Assembly: GCA_018907035.1 (NCBI GenBank)
Contig: JACCIC010000002.1
Span: 5,920,001 to 5,984,000, forward strand
Origin: Sycobia sp. Sy_11
Lineage: Eukaryota > Arthropoda > Insecta > Hymenoptera > Epichrysomallidae
Length of the DNA stretch: 64,000 nt
Direction: 5' to 3'
Position numbers and translations under genes: made by a program. Positions within the stretch are counted from its first letter, which is position 1. Each line of letters starts with the position of its first letter. The notes under the pieces were generated by a model, which ran no database searches, was not told the origin of the DNA, and worked only from the letters and a program-made list of their open reading frames with translations. Below are positions 13,001-24,908 of this stretch, piece by piece.

Positions 13001-16000
13001 ATAATGCGTACCGCGGATCATTGCCGGCGAGGGGCAGCGGCGATCAGCCCTGCGCCCCGGCGATGAACGAGAGTGATGACGAGGAGAATGAGGAGGAGGG
13101 GGAGAAGAAGAAGAAGGAGGAGATGAAAGAAGGTAGCCAGGACGACGTTGGTCGGCGGCGAGAGCAGCCGCTGGCCGTAAACATTCCTACACTGACTACC
13201 TGTGAGCCTACGATGACGCTTAATTGCCAATCGATCACCGTCACATCCCAAACGAACGATGTACCTGCCGAGCCTCGTCTCAACGCCGATGACAATGACA
13301 ATCTCGATGTTGGCGGTCAAGAGGACAAGGTACGAGCATATCTTACATTTAAAATAGATACAGTAGACTCTGGCATATAGGCGAATTCGATCAAGTAATC
13401 TGCTTTTAAGGGATGATCCGGAAAGTTTTTTTTTCTGAAAGGAACACATAGAATTGATTTTTGTAATACAATTTTGGATGATTCGAACCCCAAGAAGGTA
13501 TTATAAGTTGTAATGCAGTAGTTATCATGCAGTATTTTAAACATCCAAAATTTAAGTGTAATATTTTAGTATTTTTTTACTATTATTAAAAAAAAACAGT
13601 TTTTAATAGTCAATCATGATAGACATTGTTTATAATTTATAAATTGAGCAATACATAAGCTTGAGAATATTAGTATTATGTTTTATTCTACTTTTTTATT
13701 TGGTTTATATAATTCTTTTACACGATTATAAATCATTTATAAAATTCTAAATTAAGGCTTTTTCAAATGAGTTTTCGCAAATTGGGCATTTAGGAGAACA
13801 AAATATTTACACAATATGGGTAAAAAATCCATGTGCTTAGCTTCAAAATGCCAATATTTTTTTATACATAATCAAGATCTACTAGTCTTCGGATGGGCCG
13901 AAAATTAAAAAGTTTAGCTGTATCATTACACATAGGTTGATAAATTGATGGATTTATTGAATATAATTTTTGTTCTTTTCGTTTTTTAACCCAGGATAAC
14001 CATTCGAGCAACGCCACAAAGTTGTCGAAGAAGAGCGAGACAAGGACTAGCCTCATGGAAGACTGCAAGGACCTCCTCGCCGATTATTGGACAATGCGCG
14101 ACCCGCGCTGCCTGACGAGACTGAAGGAGGCCCTCAATACTCTGCTGATATCACGCGAGCATGACTCGCCCAAGCCCACCTCATCGTTCGACCGCGATGG
14201 ACGCAGCGGCGGCCGGCCCACGGCCGCCGTCCTCGATTACAAGCTACGCTGGGGCATACCCACGGTGCTCGGCCTCGCCGGTGGCGGCGAGAGCTCCCTG
14301 AACAACAGCTCGACCGCCAGCTGGGCCACTGCCCAGCCATCCACCCCGAACAACAACAATCAGGTGCAGTCGGGCTGGGGGAGCGCCGGCGGCGGCGGAG
14401 GCGGCGGCGGCGGCACCCCCGGCAACCAGTCGGTGTCGCAGGCCGGCCCGCCCAACAACTGGCAGAGCATCGCCGGCCCCAGGAACATCGGCAATCAGAT
14501 CGGTAACCAGAACCCGAATCAGAATCAAAACCAGGGTCCGCCCGGTTTGCAGAACAATCAAGGTGCGTGAGCCCCGCGGAATATTGCGGACGGCCTGAGT
14601 AACAACGCAGGGTGGTCCATTCTTAACGTACACGACACACCGCAAAATCTCGAATCGAAATCGGCTTGAGATCAGTGCGAGAGATCGAAAATTCGGGAAA
14701 TCAAAGAGGCCATCCAAGTAATAAATGAACCCAATCGGGTCGAAATTTATTTCTGGGCGCGAGTCGAAAGATGACGCCTTCAGGCCAAAGTGTGTAATAA
14801 TACACATCGTTCGTCTTACTGAGTCCTCGTTAAGACTTCAGATATTCTTGACTTTACAGACATTAAGCTTTAATCTAACTTTAATCTGAGCATCACGGAA
14901 CTTTTCTGAAACTCTAGATTCAAAACTAGATTAGTTATTCGATTGGGCTATTATAAATTGTATTTATATCGACGTAGTAAATTAAATTAATAAATATTTT
15001 ATCGCTCTTCCAGTCTTTATAATGTCATTATATTAGTATAGTAGATTATCGTATAAATGCTAAATATGGCATTGTAAGACCGATAAAAATATTGCTTAAT
15101 TTTCTTGGACTAGTCTCTTTGATTTCCTGAAACATTAATCTTTTATTAAAACGCTTACTTTTCAAGATAATCCAGTCTGCAAGTTAAAGTGGACCACCCT
15201 TTAGACATGTGTTGTTATGATATATTACGAAAATAACATTGTGCATAGTTCTTTTAATCTAAAGTACTTTTTTTTTTATTCATTTCGTTAATTTAGATTT
15301 AATCAATGATTGCCCCTATTTAAAAGGATCGAACTCGCAATCGGGACCACCAACCTCCCAAAACAATAATCAGTCCCAAGCTAACCAGGGCAGCGGCGGC
15401 GGAGCCGGGAGCGGCAATCAGTGGTCCCAGAGCGGCGTGAAAGCCGCCAATTCCATTGTCGGGGTCTCGAAGAATCCCCAGGGCCCGAACAACAACGGCG
15501 GCAGCAATTTGCAATCCCAGCAGCAGCAGCAGCAGGCTCAGCAGCCGCCGCAGCCTCAGGGCGGCCAGGTACCGCCGCAGCAGCAGCCGGCGGGCACGCC
15601 CGGCAGCAACAATCAGCAAATGAACAACGCAGTGCCGGGCGCGGTGACCGCCGCTGCCACTCCGCCGATTTCCAACAATCCATCCACGAAGCAGCAGCTC
15701 GAGCAGCTGAACACGATGAAAGAGGCACTTTTCAGCCCCGATGGCTGGGGATGCGTAAGTTCCAATACAATTCTCTCCACTTGGTGTCGATTTCTTTTTT
15801 TCATTATTTTTTGTTTTTTTAATTATGACAACCCTATCAAAAATGTATTCTGGATTTTCTGTAAAAGAATCCAGCCGAAATCCAGTGGCAATGCAAAGAA
15901 CCTCCATTGGGTTTTGACTGAATCTTTTAGCTGTATTCGCAGGCTATACATTTTTGGTAATTATAAAGCGTATGTGTTACGTATTCATTGTGAACTGTTC

Positions 16001-19000
16001 GTGCAGCAACACGTTAATCAAGACTCGAACTGGGACGTGCCGACCTCGCCCGAGCCGAACATAAACAAGGAGGGCGTGCCGATGTGGAAGCCACCGGTTA
16101 ACAACGGCACCGATCTCTGGGAGGCTAACCTGCGCAACGGCGGCCAGCCCCCGCCCCAGCAGGCCAAGACCCCGTGGGGCCATACGCCCTCGACCAACAT
16201 CGGCGGCACCTGGGGCGAGGACGACGACACCGCGGACACGTCCAACATGTGGACCGGGGCGCCCCCGGCTCAGCCCAACGCGGGTCCCTGGCCCGGCGGC
16301 TCCGGCAACAAGACCGGCATGTGGAGCGCTACGCCTACGGGCGGAGGCGCCGGCGGAGGAGGAGGAGCCGGTGGCGGCGGAGGAGGTGAATTATACTACT
16401 ACACTATCTCGTCATGTAGAACGGCAAAAACTCTCCCTCTCTCTCTCTCTCTCTCGCTTTCTATTTCTCGAAACGCGAACAGACAGATGTGCTTGGCCTT
16501 ATTAAGTTCCGTCTGGAGCATTTTTTTCAACCTTTTTACCATCATAGCTTGCTTAAAATTATCTATTGAGAAATTCTGAACAAACAATATATCCAAGAAA
16601 TATATTTTTTTAATTAAAGGAAAGCAAGTGAAATTTATCATTTTAAAAGTGTAAATTCCTGATTGACATTAAACTTTAAATTATAGTGGTGGGATATTTA
16701 AGTTCAATATGGGGGCTTGAAATGACTCAATTTATTCAGGGAAATTCGCAATATGACCGCGCCCATGTTGATTTTTAAACAAATTTTAAATTACAGTTTC
16801 ATGGTAAATGTCTATTTTTTCTATTTTTCTATTAATAAATCGCCTTACGATTTTCATCAAAAAGTAGTAAATTCAAAAACTTCCTTTTGTATGAAATTTT
16901 ATGTTTTCTGTTAAATAAACCAATGTAACTCTTTTACTATGTATTTTATCAAAATTTTAATTCTAAACAAGAAAAATTCAGACAGATTTATTAAGAATGA
17001 ATTAATTATAGTTTTTTCAAGACCGTTTCGATGGTAAATATAGCCGTTGTAAAATTCAGAAAAAATTGTCCAGGCAGTCAATTTAAATTCTCTAGCGATG
17101 ATTGTATTTATTTATAATTTTGATTTGATTGAATTTTTGTTACTATTCATCCCCTATGAAATTTGAATATTATCTTACATTGATTAAGTTCAGAAAAATT
17201 TTTATACAAGGTTTATTTTCCATCAATTTCCATTATGAATAATTCATGCGATTCTAATGTACTCTGAAAATTATTACAAGCAGCTGGCCCGAAATGGGTC
17301 GATCCGCGCGTGGACCCGAGAGACCCGCGCGAGATGCGCTCCGTGGACCCGCGCGAGATGCGTGGCGCCGATCCCCGTGACCATCGCATGTCCCTAGATC
17401 CACGCGAACACATTCGCGTGATCGAATCGCGCCTGTGCAACGAGATGCGCGGCGATCCTCGCGGGGGCATCTCCGGCAGGCTCAACGGGACCAGCGCCGA
17501 CGCAATGTGGAACCAACAGCCAGGTACGAAATTATAAAACACTTCGTCGCTCGTGAATTATATTCGTGCCTGAAATTTTCGTCGATTATCAAGTATTATT
17601 CCCGCAGCAGTATAGATGCATATATTTATATATGCATGGAAATAAGTTTGATTTTACGAAGCTACGAGCATTGCATTATTGTAGATACATAAGACAAGGG
17701 AAACGTCGAATTTGGAAACGCGAAACTTGACAATCGAAATGGAAAAATTGGAAATAACATATAATTATAATGTTCTTGCGGGTGAAAAAGATTAGGTTAA
17801 ATGTTGATTTGCGATTTGCTAGTGAATCAATTTGGTAAGAACATCACAATCATTTAATCAGATTGATAGCGGATTAAAGTAAAAATGTTGAGGGCTAGGG
17901 TACGACGCTCACTTGGGCATTTCGACACCCTCCCCCGACTTTTGAATGCTTGAGAGATTATGCGCATTATTAGTACGAAATCTGACATGTCACATGGCGC
18001 GAGACAAGTTATTGAACTCCATCGATTTTTAGTACTTATACAGAGAGCCCTAACCCCAAAATTTTTTCCGTGTATAAAGATTTACTAATAATTTTTTATA
18101 TAGGCGATTCACTACAGTATTATATAAATATATGAAAAATCGAGACCAAAGTAAAATATTGACAGAAATTTCGATTCGTCTAGCTCAGAAAAAAAGTAAT
18201 CTTCGAATCATAGATTATTATTGTACAAATAAAAATAATAACAACAACAACAATGATGATGATGATAATTTTTCAAGGTCCATCCCATCACCAAATGCAA
18301 GCACACCAGCACCCGACCGGTCCACCTGCAAAGATGCTCCAGCCCTCGAACATGAATCAGTGGTCGGCACCGCCGCCCAAGGACATGATGCCGGGCAAAA
18401 ACTCCGGCTGGGAGGAGCCCTCGCCACCGACCCAGCGCAGAAGCGTGCCGAATTACGACGACGGGACGAGCCTCTGGGCAAATCCAGCGGCGAATCAACG
18501 AACGATGCAGAGCAGCAAGGCCTCGCATTGGAAGGACATACCTTCTCAGAATATTGGACGTGGAGGTAAGGATCTTTCACTTTTTGTTTTACTCTATAAC
18601 TCTGCCAGATATTATTGAAGCAAATCTGTCAAAGGGAATTTTTTTTTTTAATAGAGAAACTTATGTATAAGCACTTATTCAAAACTAAAATACTACTTTC
18701 AGCTTGAGTTTTCAGCTTTTTTGATTGTTGAACTTATATTTTTACTGACAGTATAAATGTATTAAGGTTTTCGTCAATATCTTGTGGTCAATGATTTGGG
18801 AAGGTTGATGAATGCGCTTTGCATTTGAATAAAGTGAACATTTTCATATATTATATATTTATATACGATTCTGTGCTGAGGACTTAAAATTCAAAGTATT
18901 ATTACTTAGTGTAATTTATTATAATAATTAATTGAACAGTATCCAAATAGAATTCTATTATTATAAACTAAGAATTTTTACTGGATTTTTAAAAAATTAT

Positions 19001-19440
19001 GAATTGAAATTGAAATTTATGTATACTAGTCAGAAATAATTCCACTTGAGACTAAAGTAAATATTTCAATTTTTAATCTTTAGATTTATATTATTAATTA
19101 ACAATTGATTATTAATTTGATTAACAATAAAACAATTGTTGAGATTCGATTAGCATCAATTAACTATTGACACAAGTAAAAACTAATCTAAGAACGCTAA
19201 AATAATTTTGTAAACAGAATTATAAAAATCTATTTTATCTTTTGAATCTTTGTTAAATTATTCGTTAAGTATCTGTTAATTAATTAATTAAATTTATTTA
19301 ATAAATCCTTGTTTCAATAAAATAATAATACTCTATTAGACACTTTGCTCCTCTCGCAAGGTATGCAATGCCCACCAGGAATGCTCCAGAACCAAATTCC
19401 CGGTCAACCGGGCATGAAACCCGACTCGGTCGTCGGCGGT

Positions 19441-19471
<31 letters not shown>

Positions 19472-22354
19472 CCATGTGGGGCTCGCATCCAGGAAGCACC
19501 GGGCCCACCGGGGCTGGACATAACGGCTCCTGGAACGACGGGCCGCCCGAGACCCCCAACTGGGTCGACAATTCATCGCGTAACCGCCGTTACACTGACA
19601 TTGTCGATCCGCGCGCCGGAAAATCGCTCTGGGACGAGCACCAGAAGCCGCAGCCGATGGGACCGACTGGCACGGGCAACTGGACGGACGCCGATATCGA
19701 TCCCACCAACAGCTGGGGACACACGGCGAAACCCGCCCTGACCAAGGAGCTCATCTGGAAGAGCCGCGAGTTCCGCTACCTGTGCGACATGGGTTTCAAG
19801 GTTGGTACATCTTGGTTAAAGTAAAATAACAAGGATTTTAGGATGTTCTTACACGAGACTAAATTATCTTCATATTTTTTTCTTGCGATATTCTCTTTTA
19901 GAAAAATATAACTATGTATACTTGAGAAATGTCAATTTTTATATAAAAACCGACTGTAAATGCTTTTCATGCGACTGCAGAAAGAAGACGTGGAGGTAGC
20001 GCTGCGCAGCCGCGAAATGAACCGTGACGAAGCTCAGGAATTACTGAGTCAAATTCGCTCCCTTGAACAATGGCGCCGACACGACGGCGGCGGCCACTCC
20101 GGCTACGATCCGACCAGCCAGCCTAGCGGCGCTCAGACTTTCCCTCGATTCAATCATCAAATAAGCCAGCAGATGTCTTTCCAACCGGTAAGAGAAAGAG
20201 ACGAGAAAGAGAGCCGATCGGTTTAAAAAAACAAAGCGCTAAATTTTTCTTACTACCCCTCGTCCTCTCCCCCTTCCACGTCGCTTGGAACAATGATCCT
20301 TTCCCCCTTCCACTTATTGCACAGTCATAAAATTCTTTTTTCCTTTCACTCTGGTTTTTTGTTCTTTTAACGGCCTTGTTTTTCTTCGGTGTCTTCGGTG
20401 AGGCGTGTGTCCTATTACCATTTTTCTTACTACTACCACCGTCATTTTGCGAAATTCTTCTGCTAGTACTGAGTAAGTCTGCGAGGTATGAGCATGCATA
20501 ACACAGCTCTTAAACGGCGCACAGTCGCTGCGTTGCAGAGATTCGATATTATCTTCGTTTTCATTCGGAATTTTGATTTTCGAATATTATTTAAAATTAT
20601 TATCTTTTAATTTGTTTCCAAAGACATAAAATGTAGGTACTAAATATATATCATTAGACTACTTGTTATTCGCTTTGAAATATACACGCCACGATATAGT
20701 CTCATTCGATTATTAATGAGTGAATATGATAATAAATCAAGAAAACTCATTTTATAGTCGTGCAGCGACTGTGCGCGCATGCTACTATTTACAAGTGGTT
20801 TTACTCTGAGTGGTATATATTCAAATACTTCATATTATTCAATGCCTTATTAACAACAGGAAGAAGAGTTTCTCAGGTTTTATTTTTCTATGTGTACATA
20901 AATATGAAGATTGCAAATAATCCAGAAGAGCAGCTGAATGGTTTAAGGTGTATAGGCTTTAGACATAAACTTTTCATCTTACTCACCGTTTTATTTCGAC
21001 TATCGTTGCACCCTTCATTATCCCACACAAGTTACATCGGACTTTATTTAATCGATTTAGTGCTTTTTAATGTTTATATAGTCTATATTTCCTTATAATT
21101 TCGTACGACTAATAAAATAAGTAAATGAATTAATTATCACTATAAGCTGTAATATTAAATAAATAGCAGGGTACAAAATATTTAAAGAATTTAACTTTTT
21201 CAATAGCGGAACAGTTCTTTGCAATCAAGTAAAAGTATAATAGTTTATTTATTGAAAACGTTATTTTTTGTTGAGGAATCAAAATTTCACCTAAATAAAC
21301 CGAGCCTTGGTAAATTATCTCGATCTAAAACGGCGCAATCAGTATTAGTTAATATTATAATCCTTTTAAAACTATAGACATGAAAATGAAGAATATATTT
21401 AATATACGATTGTATATTAAATCACCAATTTTTTTTTAGTAAATTAGACTTTCTTAATTGTTTACTTAAATTTAATATAGCAATAAAATAGGGCTCTATG
21501 ATAATCATAATATTATATACATTAAGAATAAAATTTACGCAAGACATGTGTTTTTCTTTTAAAGTATTCAAGAGAAGATAAAATATATCGAAACTTACGA
21601 GGGGCCGTCAAAATCAATTTTTATCGATCGAGCAAAAATTTCTCTGTTTTAAACAATATTATACGTAAATATTAAATTATTGCAAATTCCAATTATCATG
21701 TTTTTTGTTCAGATATATTCTAGGCTGTTACTATAGTTTCAAGCAAACGGTATCGAAATTAGAACGTTTGAAAAATTTTATTTACAATGAACAACGAACG
21801 TTTGACTTATTTGCTTATATTTTTTCAGCGATGAAAAATATATATGAATAAATTTAAGGGAAGAAAGATGAACACAAATTTGCAATACTTTAAGGTTTAC
21901 ATATGATGTTCTTCCAGAAACGACCCTTTTTACTCAATCGGTATAAAAAGACTTGTCAACAGTCCAATCAAACGATATAAATATTGTTTTCTGAATAATT
22001 TAAGAACAGAATTGATTTGCGGACTACAGATTTCTTAAAAGCGAAAATTTAGGTTTGAAACTGCTGTAAAATACAACACATCGTTACGATCAATTTCCAT
22101 GCGAACAAGAAAAATTGTCTAAACGTGAAAAATTGAAAGAACGCGACATATTGGAAGGGAACGCGGTGAAACGCAAAAACGATCGAGAAACACGCGCACA
22201 TATTAGGGGGTTAAAAAAAAGAAATGCTAAGAGTGGGGAGAGCGAGTGTGAAAGGGTTTGGTCATTGCAAAAAATTGCGTAGGGGGTTGGCGTGCCGAGC
22301 GGCGCGGTAACCACCGGCGGGGGTTCGGTGGCTAGCGCCAGCCTGCTAAAACTG

Positions 22355-22388
<34 letters not shown>

Positions 22389-22778
22389 AGCAGCAACAGC
22401 AGCAGCAGCAGGCGGCCGCTGTTCAGCTTCAGCAGCAACAGCAGCAGCAGCAGTCGAGCAGCAACGCGCCTCCGCCGCCTTTTAACCAGGTGAAAATAAC
22501 AAAAAAAAAAAAAAAACTACAACAACAAAAACTCCATTCCACACTGCTATATAGGCTCGCAACGACTTCATCAATGGATACCTTATTATATACATTTTTA
22601 TTATACGTCTCTCTTTGCTTTATACTTATTATCTCTGTTTCACACGTATACAGTATTCATGCGTCATTAGTATATATTTTTTTTGTTATTTTTGTCTTTT
22701 ATTACGCTCATGCATTTTACTATTGGAGCGGCTGGACTCTCTTGTTTCGACTGTCTTTTAGCGGATTCGAGCGCATCA

Positions 22779-22825
<47 letters not shown>

Positions 22826-24876
22826 TTTTTTATATTTTAGCATAGTAGATTGTATTCATTAGAAATGTATTTTAGTTTTATTTTTTAAACCATTATTATG
22901 TATACCAGGTATTAGGATGTTTGAATTGTGGTAATTTCTAACTTTCATTAGTATTCTATTCTAAACATAAGAGAACTGAATCACTTTTATAATATTCATT
23001 TTAATCTGTAGATATTTTGAATTGTTTAGCAAATTTTTTTGTATTTATATAATTCGATTGTACTATGATTATAATTCTTATAATCTAACAAATTATTTTT
23101 AATACTTAATTTATTTGTATCCGAAAAAGTATCTGTTCTTATTGTTTCTATAAAGTGATTAAAAAAAACTGTGTTTATGAATATAATTCTATCAAAACTT
23201 TATATTGTTAATACGAAAAAATTGATAATGTGCATAAAATTGTATTCGGATAAAAAAAGAAACGTGTAAACAGTCCCAGTTCGGATTACTATTTAAGTTA
23301 TTCAAACGCCATCTCTGAGAATAACGAGATCTCAACGATTATTGAACATTTAGCGCAAAAGTTTTATTTTCAGCGCCTATAATTATCCTCGACTATTATA
23401 GCATGTAGCTTTGCCGATTTTATTTCGTTTTTCATTGCATGTGTTGCCCGTAACGCAAGGACTATATAGTGCTTCACAATTGTACATTTCGACCGAGACA
23501 CTTAATAGCAGCTGTACGGAGAAGAAAAAATTGAGCTTAGCGCTTGGACAATTTCTTTGATAATTTGACGCTTGGTTTGCGTGAATATATTTGTGCATTT
23601 AGCATGCGGTCTATTATGTGCTCATTTCGAATTCCTGCGCTTTTTTACCATCCACCGCTTATTATTTATATAATAATGTTTGAAAACGCTGACAATTGTA
23701 TCTCGACAAAAAGTGTAATATAGAAATTTATTGATGTCAGTATTTGATAAAATTTATAATATCGCGTGGGTTTATTGTATCCTTGTATTCTTTAGAATGA
23801 TAGACATTGAAATTTATTTATTTTTTATTTTTGTATCTAGATATTTTAGCTTTTGTTTTGATTGTTTTATTATGGATCGATTCATAAGTAATGTAATTAT
23901 GTCAGTGCAAAAATCATTGTATTGAATAGAGAAACACAAGGATTAATTTATTTGTATTTTTTCATTATTTTTGTTGCTTTCTATATGAATATGATTGTAG
24001 AATAAGATTAAGTAATTTTTATTGTTTTAGAATTATTTTTGTTGCTTCATATACATTAAGTTACGTAGTTTAGCAAATGTTAAAAAACATTGGCAAGATT
24101 AAAGAGTGTTAGATTAAAGAGTAAATAAATCTCTTTTTCTCAATGTAGTCTTTATATTATTATTTAATTAGTGGAAAGCCTTTGAAATAATGCAGAAGTG
24201 ATAGTTTATCGTTACAGATTGCATAAATTATTTTAAAAACACTGTCGATTTTCTTACTCTGACATTCAAAATCTACGATAAACTAAAAAAATAATTGCTT
24301 TTGCATTACTACCTTACAGGTTCGAATGAACAACATCTTAACTCAAAGAATTGCTTTATTGAATGTAACTTGCTTTAAAAATTCTTTGACAAATGCTGGA
24401 TGCTTCGTTCATTCTCTCAGTAAGGAAGGGCAACAATTATACTTGAAACAGTGTACCAATTTACACGAATACTTTCGCAAAAGTCCTGTTTCAATCTAAT
24501 ATTAATTTCTGTTTTTGAAAAAAAAAATCACCAGGCATCCCGCACACCCCAGAATCAGCCGAGCCATCAGCAGCTGCGCATGCTCGTCCAGCAGATCCAG
24601 CTGGCCGTCCAGGAGGGCTACCTGAACCACCAGATACTTAACCAGCCACTGGCGCCCCAGACCCTCATTCTCCTGAACCAGCTGCTACAGCAGATCAAGG
24701 TGCTGCAGCAGCTCCACCAGCAGCACACGATGCAGACCTCGGTCAAGGGCAACAGCCAGACCGTCCTCCAGATAAGCGTGCAGATCACCAAGACCAAGCA
24801 GCAGATCGCCAATCTCCAGAATCAGATAGCCGTGCAGCAGGCCACCTACATGAAGCAGCAGCAACAGCAGCAGCAA

Positions 24877-24908
<32 letters not shown>

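Noticed and set aside
11322..13449. Long minus-strand ORFs opposite exon C (up to 146 codons)
   Set aside because: They are antisense shadows of repetitive codons. Their products are poly-Ala, poly-Val/Gly or poly-Leu runs with no conserved features.
15755..16579. Single continuous ORF through exon E, intron and exon F
   Set aside because: The fly GW182 sequence runs directly from GWGC to QHVNQ, so the middle is an intron. The stretch after 16385 is also intronic.
17890..18057. Weakly inverted ends (AGGGCTAGGG and a complement of GGGGTTAGGG)
   Set aside because: Only about 8 of 11 positions match and no target duplication is visible. Not enough for a mobile element call.
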